A program made the translations under genes and the position numbers. From contig NC_088789.1 of assembly GCF_949628265.1 (NCBI RefSeq), positions 3,534,001 to 3,598,000 of the forward strand: a stretch of DNA of 64,000 nucleotides, in the 5' to 3' direction. The notes under the pieces are model-generated. The model had not been told where the DNA came from. It saw only the letters and a list, made by a program, of their open reading frames with translations, and made no database searches. Source of the stretch: Cloeon dipterum (taxonomy: Eukaryota; Arthropoda; Insecta; Ephemeroptera; Baetidae). Of the stretch, positions 12,702 to 24,901 are shown piece by piece. The stretch's first letter is position 1; each line of letters begins with the position of its first letter.

Positions 12702-13908
12702 CCTGAACTAATTATGTGAACATGTTTGGGGAGCGAATGGGACTTCATGACATCATCCCTCGTTTTCATCAGTCGGTTGGGTACTTCAACCGCGTCAAAT
12801 GTGTACATTTTGGCAGTTTTTTCGCCTTAATTTGAAATCGCAATTAGTTCCGACACTTAATATGACTTCTTAAGTCAAGGAATTGTGTAAACTGTATTCA
12901 GCTTTAATTTACTTAGTGAAAAATCGGTATATATGATGTGGAAGATTTATATATTACTTTAAAAGAACATGCTGTTCTCTAAAAATAAATTAATCCATAA
13001 TATATGCTTCAAGAGCAAAAGTATGTTTGAAATCGCGTGCACATAATTTTGGTATTTGCTGTTTTGAAAACTAATTTGCGTGGTTTCAAAAAAAATCTTG
13101 ATGAGAAATAACTAATTAGAGGAATTTGGTCTAATGAAAATTTGATTTAACGTCTTCCAACTTGTAAGCGAGTTTTCTTTTTCAAATTCATTTGCACTTG
13201 AATGCATGATGGATAACATAATTTCATCTCCACCGGTCCTTTTCCTTATTTGCTTAACATTTTGTCTGGAAGTAGAATAGGCTCAGGTTCCATTATATCA
13301 CGCCAGTTGGGGTTCTTGTTTAAGCGCTGACAATTTTAGTGGAAATGTTGGAAAGATCATTGCAGAGTACAAGACTTTCAGCATTCCGATGTCACACGAT
13401 TTTCAGTATTGGCTACAATTGCAGGCACGATCTCTAGTCATTTTTTAATATCATCTTCTCTATATTTTTGTAATTACTTGGTAACTTTTAGTTCTTACTG
13501 ACATTGAAAATGCTCTTGTATTCATTGCTTGTGTAGATTGGAAAACTTTTGTTAGCAAAGTATATCTTTGCCATTACTTGTGGATATCACATAGAATGAT
13601 TGAATAAATGATTAGATCTTAAAATAAGGATAACTGTGTATTATTCAAATTGTAAATTATAAAATAATGCAAGTTACAACTTACAACTAAGCTGCATCGT
13701 CACAACACAGTGTCCCATTAATATTAAATTTTCGCATAATGAAGCTAAACGTGGTTATAAACTAGTGCGTTCATCGGGATCAAGCATTTTCGGGTACCGC
13801 GAACGCACTATTACAAAATCCCGCGCTCAACATGATTTACAATACAAGCAGCTGATTCAGCCGCTCCAAACTCAGTCACAATCCGGAATCAATGATTGTA
13901 TTTTGCGT
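12702..13908. other. Convergent 3' region between msl-2 and TPP2
   Basis: This stretch holds the 3' untranslated regions of the two convergent genes. A possible msl-2 polyadenylation signal (aaaaataaatt) lies near 12981. Nothing else is recognisable in its 1.2 kb. Confidence 0.5.
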
Positions 13909-16900
13909 CTAAAAGGGATGGTAAGTGCTTGGATAGCGGACGGGTAGACCTGCTTCCATGTGTTGTGCTGCGTGCTCCCAGCCCAAGTTTTGCAAATACT
14001 GCAGTGACTTCAGGTCTAAGTCCTTGCTTTGCTTTTCTTCTTGCTGCTTCTGAGTAAACTTCAACGCTCTGCCATAATGCTCAAACACAACCGCATGTTG
14101 GATGGAAAACGGCACCACCTGTTCAAGATCAAATTGAGCCAAGTTTTAAATGCATTTAATGCGAATAACGATATTTTCATACTCTGGTGTCACTGTAGTC
14201 AGCGTATTTGAGAATTTCCTTCATGATAGAGTCCAATTCTTCGCGCGTAGGCGACGGCAGCGCAACACCTGAATCTTTAGGAGCGGTATCTACAGCGTCT
14301 AACTTTTGCTGTGATGCCAAATACAGTTCAGAGAGGATCAACCCCTTCCGCACATGTGCGTCAACCAAAGCAAGCTTCTGCTTTTCCATTTGCCTGCAAA
14401 TTTTTCGTGTTAAATAGTTTTTTTCTGAATTTTAAGGCACTTATATTACGTTTTGATTTTTGTAGAGTCAGGTCTGGAATCATTCTTTAGCCCAAAATAG
14501 GACAGCAGTGTATCTTGGTTGATTAAATTAATGATTCTGTCAGCTAGGCCAAGAGCTTCCAAAGTCAGGCTTTTGTAAGCGAAGAACAGCTCAGAATTAT
14601 TGTTCTCGCTGAGAAAATCGTACAGGGATTGTAGGCGAGAGAGCAGAAGAGGTAGGTGATCTTCGAAGTTGGTATTGAGCTCGTCAAAAATCGTTTTGCT
14701 TAGTTTCATGTTATCACCATGCAGACCTGAAAGTTTCAATTAATGCACGCTTTCCCAAATTAATGACAAAGTTGCCTTACCAATTTTAGCCATCCAGCTG
14801 ATCTTTGTATCTCTGAGGGCATCCTTAAAGTCGTCTGCTTTACTGCGCTCCTTTTCCTTGTTGCTTTCCTTGCTATCTGAAGACGAAGAAGTGCAAACAG
14901 CCATCGCAACTTTGCTGCCGTTGCTGCTTTGCTTTCTAGGCGGTTCAGGGGGCAAGATGTACCTGAAGCTGTACAAATCCTGTTTCCAGGTATATTAGAA
15001 TCCTTAAATCTGGGCGTCTGAACAACTTACAACTTTCTTTCCTATCTCGTCCTTTGCATAAGAGATTGTGCCAGACAAATACTGTCCCATCGTGGCTCCT
15101 TTAAGACTCCTGTAAAACAAAACCCTTTTACAAAAATTAATTTTACACCAGTAAAGAGGAAAGCACAAAGATGAAATTCGTCAATGTTGTTTAGCGGCGA
15201 AACGAACATTGCCTCTCAACTTTAATGGTAAATATTCACATGCGAAAAGGAAGCACACATGAACATACCACATGCTGTCTGCTCTTTTTCTATGATTGCT
15301 CCAGTCACAATTGGAAAACAAGTGAGAACATGAGATACGGTGAATAAGCGCAGCATTTTACGAGATATTATGCTAAGCACATTATCTGCTTTTTTCAAGA
15401 GTTTAACTTTAAAAACAAATGTGCAAACTTACTTCTCGTTAGGCAACGGAGTTATGTAAATAGGTTGAGTGGTGCCAGGAGCCAAAACGATTGGCTGCGC
15501 CTTTTTCCCTGCGATTAAAGCTTGCGAGTGGCTGGTATAAACGTCCAGAGTAAGCGTTGAAGGCAACTTTTGAGCCAGTAAAAGGGTGAGGTCAGTGAGG
15601 CGATCCAGGAGCTCGCGTCTCTCATGTCGAACGTGCATTTTAAGAACAAAGTCTCCCTTTTCCACTTTTACCAAATACTGAAACATACACAAAAGGTTTT
15701 CAGGAGGACTGATAATATGGAAAATGTCAACAGGAATGTTAAGTTAGAATAGTCTAGGTTTAGGCCAGTTTTGTGCTCTAGCAAATAATACCTTGCACGG
15801 ATAAGCGTCACCAGCTGCAATTAGTTGCTTGTTGCTATCGAAAAGCATCCACAGTTGGGACTCATACTCTGACTCGTAGAGCAAATCACTAAGTAGAGCA
15901 CTGGAATAGAACACGTTTAAAAAAGAGCTGCTCAAATTTAAAAATTGCAATTAAACCTGTTTGGTGAAATCTCTGTAGCTTTGTTGATGTGAAAAGAGTA
16001 CGAAAGCTGCAATTCGTAAATTTGCCGCGAGGGAGGGATCACGTCCCTAGTTCCTAGAGCGCAAACTTTGGCGTCGTTGGGTCGCAACACCTGTACTTGG
16101 GTCTTCAACGATATGGTCGGCGACAGTTCCTCGTGTCTCAGACTACTCCGCACCTCCAGGTGCAAGATGCCATCAGCACCATGCATCATCACCGTTGGCG
16201 ATTCTGGTTTCAGGCCGTAGAAAGACAGGGAATAGTCGATGCACACGTCGCCAAGGCTGGCCCACCACTTAGCAACGACAGCTTCAAGGATGATGCCGCC
16301 TTTGACAGGGAAGCCATGCGTCGCTTCTGACTGCTGGCTGATGCTGACCATCTTGTGAAACTCCTGAGTCTTGCACATAAGCTGAGGACGAAGCTGAACG
16401 CAATGAAGCACAAAGCGACTGTTTTTGGTGTCTTTGCGAGCTTTCAGGCGCAAAACTAACAAAAGAAAGTTGAAAAAGAGCACTACTAGTAATATGATTA
16501 CCAACCTCCCCAGGTAGCATCGTCAGGCACTTGAACAAAGTGGCGCTTGATTGTCCCAGGCTTGAAGTAGACGTTGTTAAACGTTAAATCAGGCAATTCG
16601 CTCTTATCCACGGCCAAAGGCTTGACCACAGTGATTGGAACTTCAAAAACTGATCCTTTGTCTACACAAGTCACATCGTATGCCTTGATACTATTATCAT
16701 TCAGATACTTTAGTATGAATCAAAAGAACATAATTGCCACTTTTATTACCAAGTTGAGTGCACACCAGGTTCTAGAGCAGTTGGATCCACTTTGATTGTA
16801 AATGGTCTGTTCATATACATCATGTCCAAATGGCTCGGATACTCAACCCATGGAGCAGAACATGCCAGAGCAAATCGTATGTTGAATTCAATTTTTGATT

Positions 16901-19900
16901 TAGGATCTGCAAGAAATTTAATACAATTAAACACAGTATTAAATATTATTAATGAATACAACTAGAGAGCATTTTTTCCTGTCACAGGAACTGGGAAATC
17001 AGTATTGAGTTGAATTAAACTTAAGAATTTTAAAGCTTACTGAAAAAAAATTTGGTCGCCCCCAGAAACCAGCTTCCCTTGTTTTACAAGACAAGAACAT
17101 TACCAGCATAGTCATTTTTGAGGAAGAAAGGCTCAACAGTGATACTCTGCTCTTTCGCTGTATCCTGCAGACCGCCTCTCAAATGGATTCCTTTGCCAGA
17201 CGTGCCACAAGTTATGTGGAAGCGAACATCTCGTTCACAAGCGTCTGCGTATTTACAGAGGTGGGCGAACGCCTTTTCGACTTGCAGCAAGCCATGTCCT
17301 TGGGCAAAATCATCAAGGTCCTCCATGTACTGGGCAGTGTTTTCAAGGGCCCTCTTCATACTGTATGGAGAGTATGGCAGCGAACGAGCTTTCATTCCAG
17401 AAACCAACAAAGCTGCGAATATTTAAATGGTCAGTATTCACTTAAAAAAAAAACTTGAAAATAATCACTCACCAACCGCGCCACACACGTGTGGAGCAGC
17501 CATGCTGGTGCCGTTCATGAGTTGGGTGCCTCTCAGGGTGAAAGCAGGCACAGAAGCGATGGCGCCTCCAGGAGCACAAATGCTGACGCCAAAATCGCCG
17601 TCCGTGGTTGGCCCACGAGACGTCCACGTGTATGGAGTGCCAGGCAGCTTTTTGCGCATTGAATATTCAGCTACCATCATGTCGGGAGACACGTAGGCGC
17701 CAACCCCAATGACAGCGTTTGTGCTTATGTCAGGAGGAGTGCTGATGGTGCAAAGGGCTGGTCCATTGTTGCCGGCAGAAGCAATCCAGATCACGCCGTA
17801 ATTGTTAATAACCTCATTCATCAGCTCACCAACTCGCCTTCAATAAAAAGATGTAAGCAGGAGGGAAGGAAAAACTATAGTGTATTTGCAGAAAACCCGC
17901 ACGTCATTCACAAACCATTTGTTATTTTTTGGTTTCAATTTATCATTTCTATTATTAACACCAAAATATTTAGTGGCATTGGATCTATTGGCTTTGGACA
18001 AAATAGACACGTAAATTATTCAGAGACGAGTTTGAATAATTTTAAATTTAAATTTTTGTAACTACTGGTGTGCTATCCACTAAACAACAAACAAATAAAT
18101 TTTATGTAGAGAAAAAATAGAACCAGGCTTCATTCCGTCGTTTTAATTCCCGACCAGTTTTGACGTCATCAAGTATGTCCTATTCATGAGGCAGTTGAGG
18201 CATGCTCCAAAATGGTCGAGATATAAAACGACGAAATTGAAACAACGATGATGAAGCCTGGTATTATTTTTTCTCAACATAAAAACAACCTCGGGGTGTC
18301 ACCTATTTCGAAATTTAAAAAATAAATTTTACTTGTCTGTTTCAATAATTTACGTGTCCATTTTGTCAAAAGCAAATAAATATAATACAGCGTTATAGCA
18401 TTAATCTGGCAATTATTTTACAGACTTCACTTCATGATATTATCAGTTATCAGCGCAGAAAATAGGCAAAATTTACAGATGTGGAAACAGGGTTGCATGT
18501 TTTGCTTACCACTCGGTTTTTCACCAATGGTTTTAAATGAATTATTACTACTCCAATTTTTTCCAATTTCTTGCATGCTAGAAATGAATTTATTCTGTAT
18601 TTACCCTGTGAAAACCTAAAATTTGCGGTCAGACTGGTGAAAATTTTCTTCTACTGTGCGGCTTTTTCTTTCAAACTGTCACTTGCTGCCTCATTTTCTC
18701 CAAAAAATTTTCTGACATTTTTTCAACTCAAGGTCATGAGCTAACAATTAGAAAATTATCAAAAACTGACTGAGGCGCAAGCATTGTCGGCAAGAAACTG
18801 GTAAAAATTGAAAAAAAAGGTTTTTATCACTGCACTGCATTTTTTTTAAATGCAGGTGTTTTGCAACCCTGTGTGGAAATCATTTTCGAATTGGCCCAAA
18901 AGTGCCTGGTGAACTTTTTTGTGAGTTATACAAATATTAAAATCTTGGAAATCAGCCACAAGAATGGGTGGTAGGAATATGCAAAATTAAATTATTTAAG
19001 CTGCTCTAAACTAGATTTCTTTTGTGATGTAAGGATTTAATCCTACCGACAATTAGAAATTATGTAACTCATTTACCCTGAACCGGACCAGTGGACATGT
19101 TCGCCATAACTCATGTTAATGACGTCTATGTGTCCATTCCACCCATCATCATCCTGAGACTCCTCTTTGCTCATAACTCGAGTCATGGCCCTCACCAAAG
19201 CAGTGCCAGTTTCCATTGAGCCCAGTCGGTTGTCACCTTTTCAATTGATATTTGTAGTAAAGAGTTTTAAAATTAGGATTTTAATACTAACCAATAGTAA
19301 ATGACACAATCTGTGCGCCTGGGGCAACACCATTTTTTTCAGGATTGTCAGGACAGTATGCAGCAGCAATTGAAGCGACATGAGTTCCATGGCTTGCTGC
19401 AATCAAAAATTTTTATTGGAGTTTGGGAGGAAATTTTCAAAACCTACAGCACATAGACACTATTTCCAAAGTGTTTCCTTTATCATGGAAATTAACGCTG
19501 TAGTGCAACTGATCAGACTTGGTCAGGGGAGCGAAGTCCCTAGTTTTCCTGAATGGACCCATGACCACGCACTTCTCCAAGTCTCCCTCCTCAGTTGTGT
19601 CAACACAAGCCCTGGAGACAGCAAAAATATTTAGATTGAATTCAGATGAGTTAGTTTTAAAATCAAATTTAATCGTGTTTTGTACAGGACAAACAAACCT
19701 CCACATTTCACCGTCATGAAAGACTACACAGTCATATGCAGGTCCGGGGTCGTAATACTTCTTCTCCATAGAGGCGAGTAACTCGATTTGAGTCTCATAG
19801 TCTTCCTTCATCAACTTGTCAGGTCCAGTTGGCTGAGGATTTTTCGCTTCAAACTCTTGTAGTTTTCTGGCAGCTTCGGCCTGAGCACTTTTATGGCCGG

Positions 19901-20508
19901 GATCCCAGCGTCTCTCCTTTCGCTCCTTCTCGATTCTTTCACGCAGTTTGGAAGGGTACAATTCAAAGGCATTTTTCACACCAATGTGATATTCCCCAGT
20001 AGGATTTTTCCAATCCTTGGGAATTCTCAGCTTTCGGCCAGTCAGGCCTAAGATAGCACCGTCATTGGCTTTCACTACAGTGGAGGTGTCCACATCTCCT
20101 GCCCCGCTGCAGTCAATGCGCTCGATGACCTTAGGTTTGCCGTCACTGGTGACCTGATTTGAAACAACTCTACTGTAAGTATTGTTATATCCCAAGTATT
20201 CACTCATTGTCAGGTACTTCATGTATGTGAGCACACAGAGAGTTTGGAGTATGTATGTAATAAATATAGTCAACCCAAAAAAAAACGTAAAACAAAAGTA
20301 TATCTAAATTATTTTGAGTAACTTAATAACTTCTAACCTGCAGACCATCAGCTCCTGGATCAACTCCTGAGTCGAATATGGCAATGACAGTGCCTCTGCC
20401 ATCATACTCAGGGTATTTGTTGAGAAAGGCCATGACGTTAGTCTCCTTTTTCGGAAGTAAGGCCCATGATGGGAAATCGGTGTCCACCATATCATTACTG
20501 GTTGCCAT
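13909..20508 (-). CDS. TPP2: Tripeptidyl-peptidase II (S8 subtilisin-type)
   Basis: A giant cytosolic serine peptidase that removes tripeptides from N-termini downstream of the proteasome. Seventeen exons join in consistent phase: 20508-20338, 20153-19699, 19611-19448, 19396-19292, 19236-19077, 17837-17473, 17412-17104, 16906-16750, 16690-16506, 16455-15957, 15900-15792, 15677-15433, 15109-15031, 14979-14781, 14726-14450, 14393-14183 and 14118-13909, giving 1299 aa. The catalytic triad is visible: Asp in [11 protein letters not shown], His in [12 protein letters not shown], Ser in [19 protein letters not shown] carries the oxyanion Asn. The C-terminal half follows the animal TPP2 pattern ([40 protein letters not shown]). 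The start at LLPKKET matches animal orthologues. A 1.24-kb intron (17838-19076) carries two small mobile elements. It is convergent with msl-2. Confidence 0.97.
17985..18378. mobile_element. MITE-like foldback element in TPP2 intron
   Basis: Nested inverted repeats. The outer arms at 17985-18027 and 18335-18378 share GACACGTAAATTATT and a FTTTGACAAAAT-type segment. The inner arms around 18098-18145 and 18225-18278 share TTTATGTAGAGAAAAAATA and CCAGGCTTCAT. The centre is short and non-coding, as expected of a non-autonomous DNA transposon. No target-site duplication could be fixed. Confidence 0.65.
18488..18871. mobile_element. hAT-like MITE with 8-bp TSD in TPP2 intron
   Basis: A 384-bp non-coding element with terminal inverted repeats CAGGGTTGCA...TGCAACCCTG. 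It is flanked by the direct repeat tgtggaaa at 18480-18487 and 18872-18879. An 8-bp duplication with CAG-starting ends fits the hAT superfamily. Confidence 0.8.
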
Positions 20509-21697
20509 TTTTCTATTTGCTGTCCCTGTGTGAATAAATTGAATAGATAATTACGAAACATTCAAATTTTCAACAACTTGTATGGAATAAATTTTGAGAG
20601 GGTAAACACTTCAAAATGAAGGCGGCACTACTATTCGCAACTAAATTTAAATGTGAATCGTGTGAATAGGGGCTGGAGGACACAGCAACACACCCTAAAT
20701 TAGATCGAATAAAGACTGGAGGACACTGCCACGCATCTAAATTTGATGTGGATAGGGGTTTGAGGGTTTTAAGTGAAAAAGTAAGAAATATAACCTCTTT
20801 CGGGATAGATGCAAAGTCAAATCCGTCAAATCTTTCTTTTCAGTCCGATGCGGATTACAAGCAAGTTCTTTCTACGATGACCAGACAAAATTTGGCCTCA
20901 CAGCCAGTGATAAGACAGTGGTAGTTCTGTTTCCCTATGGGCTTTGAATGCGATAGAGAGGCTCAAAACATCACACCAGTAAAAACACAGACGCAAGTAG
21001 AAAAGGAGGCTGCTTCTCCTTTCCTTGTTTCACCGTGTGACTGAACTGCCGGCTGGGGCAGCATCTGGTGGCCGATTGATGTATTCGCTTTGGATGCTTA
21101 ATTTTTTTCATTCCAGATTTCAGTAATTTTTATTATGAAAAGCACTACAAATGTACCTGCCCTCTTAACAAAAAACTAATACTTTAATTTCTTTAATATG
21201 GATATAAAAAGGATTTAATTTGATGAAATACCCGAAATACATAAATTTAAGTTTTTTATGTTGGTAAGGCTGCTTCACTTCACATGTGTTTTCTTTTTGT
21301 TTTGGTGAGAGGCCATCTTTAACATTTGTCAGGTCCAGGGCAGCCCCTGCTCACTCATATGGCGCGTATATGAGCCAGCTAAGAAGTTCAGCATCCACTG
21401 GCAGGTGGCAGGTCGATAGCTTTTTCAGCCAATCAGATGGCGTCTTGAAGTTTGTTGCCTGTTACGCCCACGTGCAGAGGGAGGCGAAGAGGGGCGTGTG
21501 TCAGAGTTTTTCGTGGGCGTAACAGGCAACAAACTCCAACTCGCCATCTGATTGGCTGAAAAAGCTATCGACCTGCCACCTGCCAGTGGATGCTGAACTT
21601 CTTAGCTGGCTCATTTACGCGCCATATGAGTGAGCAGGGGCTGGTCCAGGGCCTTGGCAACACAACTCCACAGTTCAATCACTGGCAGTTATAAAAG
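20509..21697. other. Divergent intergenic region TPP2/NDUFA1
   Basis: Contains the 5' regions of both genes, about two and a half imperfect ~43-bp tandem units (20641-20758, each with ctggaggacac or a variant), and the foldback element at 21341-21643. No coding exon is seen. Confidence 0.5.
21341..21643. mobile_element. Foldback MITE, 123-bp arms, 8-bp TSD
   Basis: The arms 21341-21463 and 21521-21643 are near-perfect reverse complements with only a handful of mismatches, beginning CAGCCCCTGCTCACTCATAT, around a ~57-bp loop. The direct repeat gtccaggg lies immediately outside at 21333-21340 and 21644-21651. The near identity of the arms suggests recent insertion. It sits about 55 bp upstream of the NDUFA1 start codon. 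Confidence 0.9.
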
Positions 21698-22027
21698 ATG
21701 TGGTTCGAAATTTTGCCAAGTTTTGGAATCGTTCTAGGTGCATTAGCGTTGCCTGGAATCGCAAATTACTATTGCAACAAATTTATGCTGGGCAATGTAA
21801 GGATTTGTGCCCAAAAATCTTATAATTTTTCTAATCAATTTACAATGTGTTTTCAGGCATACAAGAGAAACCTGGATTTGCCTCACTACAGAGATATGTA
21901 CAGGCGTGACTTCAGACTCACAGGTCAACCTTACAAGCCTGCTGTGAGTCTTAAATAATTTATTTCCATACAACCAATTGATGAGTCGTTTTTGTTGCAG
22001 GGCCTCGAAAATATTCCCGACGAGTAA
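21698..22027 (+). CDS. NDUFA1: NADH dehydrogenase 1 alpha subcomplex subunit 1 (complex I, MWFE)
   Basis: Three exons, 21698-21796, 21857-21943 and 22001-22027, give a 70-aa protein, the same length as human NDUFA1. The protein starts with the diagnostic MWFE. Residues about 7-25 form a single membrane span (FGIVLGALALPGIANYY), and a basic tail (YKRNLDLPHYRDMYRRDF) follows. It is an accessory subunit of mitochondrial complex I in the inner membrane, needed for assembly. The last coding exon is only 27 nt. The gene is convergent with UPF3, with about 220 bp between stop codons. Confidence 0.95.
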
Positions 22028-22247
22028 TAACAGGCATTTAGGTAGTTATTTGTGAAATTGCTGTATAAAGGTTTTCTGTTGATAATGGATATATTAAAAT
22101 AATTATCAGAGTATTAATTATTGTATTTTTCAAAGATTAACAAACTGACAGTGAAACATGTACGATTTTATTCATTTTGTGTTTATTACCATATACCGCA
22201 GGCTTTGATTTCATTCAAAACTTTAGTTTCATAGTTTAAAACAAAAT

Positions 22248-24138
22248 TTAAGCAGAACTTTCGTGCTGCTCGTTGGATGTAGGCTTTCGACGTTTTGAAA
22301 CAAATGTTCTTGATTTGGTTTGCTTTTGAACCTCTTCGCCACCCTGCTTGGCAGACGAAGATGCTTCTGCTCCATCAGTGCTTGATTTGCTGTCTCCTCT
22401 TTTCAACATGCCTGGCCGATAGATCTGCATAGCTGGCCTGTCCTTGTTTCGCACTCTGTTTGGCTTGGAGGATCCCTCCACAGGACCTTTAGAGGAACTT
22501 GTCGAGTCTTCAGATTCTGCCTTGGGCTGCTCTGCAGGTTCGGCTGGCTTGCTTTGCTGGCTGGCGCTCTCCTGCTTAGCTGCTGCGCGTGCAGCTCGAG
22601 CTTCCTTCGTCTTTTGCCGCTCCTCTCTGTAGCTCTTTGTTTCCTTTGGATGACTGACAGGTTTACTTCTAAAATTTTTGAAATTTGAAGTGTGCAACTC
22701 AAGGTAAAAAATTAAATTGAACCTACTTGTTCTCGGACTTAACAAAGTTCTGTTGCGTGCTCTTCTTTTCCTCCGAGGGACCCTGATACTTCTTGTCACG
22801 CTTTATTTCTTTCTTTTTCATTTGATCAGGCTTATCAGACTTGTGGTCTTTTCCAGGATGATGTTTCTTAGTCTCTGAAGGTTGGTGCTCTTTTTTAGGA
22901 ATTTCTGGTGCATCGGCTGTTTCCTGTAAGAGTGAAAATGTGAGTTTTGAAGAGAGGATTCAGAATTCATACAAAATATGACCTTTTCTCCCCCAATTTT
23001 CAGCATGTCCTTAAGATTTTTAGTCAGTTCTTCTTCTTTTTTTGCAGTGTCTTCTTTGGGTTTGGCTGACAGGACTCTTGGCGCAGGTTTTTCAGATTTC
23101 TCCTTATTGGATGACTTAAGCATAATTTATTAAGTAATTTTGATATTATTCCATAATCCTATGTGATACCTGTTTTGTTTTCTCTTGATATCGTTTATCC
23201 TTCTGTTTCTTTTTCTCGTCATCCTTAATTTTCTTCTTCTCTGCTCTTTTCTTATCCCTCTCTTCTTTTCTCTCCTCCCTAATTCGGATCCTGTCTTCCT
23301 TCTTCTTCCTCAAGTAATCAAGCAGAGGTGTAGACACCTTAGCGCCACCTTTGTTTGCTACGAAAAGAGTTGCAAATCATTACAGCTAAAAGGCAGAGAT
23401 TAAATTTGCGGTTTTACCTTTCAATTCCCTTTCTTTAGCATTAATTTCCTCAAGGTTTTCGACAGCAGATGATGGGGGAGTTTCAGAGTCATTGCTCTTT
23501 TCAAAGATTTCCAAGAACTTAAGATATTCAGGGTCAGTTTCAATTGTACCACATTTGTGGTCCTTCTTTCGATTCGCCTTCTTGGGAGTTTTTTGGAATG
23601 GAGCAAATTCTACTATGGCCGAGTGTTCATCGCCTGATCAAAAAAAAACAGAACTTATTAATCTCAGAAGTTATATGTGACGTTTTTGCTGTTATACCTT
23701 TGCTGTCAACAAAAACATAACCATCAAATTTTTCTGTGAATATGAATATGTCCTCTTGATTGCAGAAATTGATGTACGCTCTAGAAAATGCAAACTGTCC
23801 TAGCTCTGGGTCGGCATTCACAAATGAAAGATAATCGTATTTTGGCAACGGCGACACTTCTTCGATAAAATTCTCTTTAGTCATCAATGCAGGCAAGTGT
23901 CGTATAACAACCTGTTGACAGCAATTTTGTTTTTAGGTTGATTGAGCAAAATATACAGAAAATATTAAAAGCAAGATAAATGTAACTTGAAACAGATTAT
24001 TAATTATAATATTCAAGATTTAACTTCAACCTTGGTTGGTGGGGCCGGCGGCGCACTTTTGCTCGGCCTTGTTTTAATATCTCTGTTATTGCTGTTGGCT
24101 TTGACATCACTTTTCGGCGGTTCGTCTGTCGGTATCAT
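22248..24138 (-). CDS. UPF3: UPF3 regulator of nonsense-mediated mRNA decay
   Basis: Seven exons (24138-24031, 23911-23698, 23633-23418, 23357-23170, 23114-22983, 22923-22727 and 22668-22248) give 491 aa. Residues about 36-110 form the UPF3 RNA-recognition-like domain that binds UPF2: TKVVIRHLPALMTKENF, YDYLSFVNADPE, ARAYINF-type SRAYINFCNQEDI and FDGYVFVDSKG. AIVEFAPFQK and PLLDYLRKKKE follow, then long Lys/Glu-rich coiled segments. The C-terminal motif VRNKDRPAMQIYRPG is the exon-junction-complex binding site. The protein links exon junction complexes to UPF2/UPF1 in mRNA surveillance. One UPF3 gene, as in flies, is not distinguished here from UPF3A/B. The acceptor of exon 5 is pyrimidine-poor and is the least certain border. 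Confidence 0.95.
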
Positions 24139-24901
24139 TGTTGATAGTTGCGATGAGTCGAAAGCGAATTGATAGCAGGGATAGCAGTTTACATATTACT
24201 ACTTTTGAAAATGTCTAATGCTTCGAATTTCGATTCTTAGCTTAAAACAACTGCTCGGGGAAAAACTATCTTAAGAATTCAGTTTCAACGAACGATTTTG
24301 GGCGAGCGTCATGCGGCTTCTATCGCTGTTCGCTCTATCCCAGCTCTATCCACAAAATATCAGCTATCAGCTGAAAAGTCACGCCCATTCTTTTTGTTGC
24401 AAGAGCAACGCGTGCGCTTTCCCCTATCCTACTTTTTAAAATTTGTATGGGAACTGAAATCATTTTGAAAAGGTAATAAATTTCAAGGTTGGAAGCACCT
24501 CCATAGTGGCGACCCATTAATTTCATTTTATCTTAAATATTGGATTGGAGGACTCATACTATTCGATCAACTCATACTTGGTAGAATACATACATTACAT
24601 AGGGCATTATAAACGTCGATTCTTCCCATCAGACCAGATGTGTTAAAGAGTGAAGGGAGCGGGAACCACGAGTCCTCTATCTGGATATTATTTCCAAATT
24701 AATTATATGTTTATATCTGCGGACTCTGGTAACTAACTATTTCCACGTGATGCTTAGCTTCACTATTCCTCATTTAACATTCTAAATTCTGGCTCAAATC
24801 TCATGGTTCAATTAACATCACAAACAAGTAATAAAAATTAATCATGCCATAATTTATTCATCATTGAAACAGTTTGTGTTAGAGACGCAAAGGTACACTC
24901 T
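24139..24901. other. Intergenic between UPF3 and eEF1G
   Basis: Holds the UPF3 upstream region and the eEF1G 3' untranslated region. A likely eEF1G polyadenylation signal (reverse complement of tttatt) lies near 24852. Nothing else is recognised. Confidence 0.5.

Noticed and set aside
19437-20273. Single long minus-strand ORF of 278 codons as a separate gene
   Set aside because: It is TPP2 exons 2 and 3 read through an in-frame 87-nt intron. The splice sites and the TPP2 protein pattern explain it.
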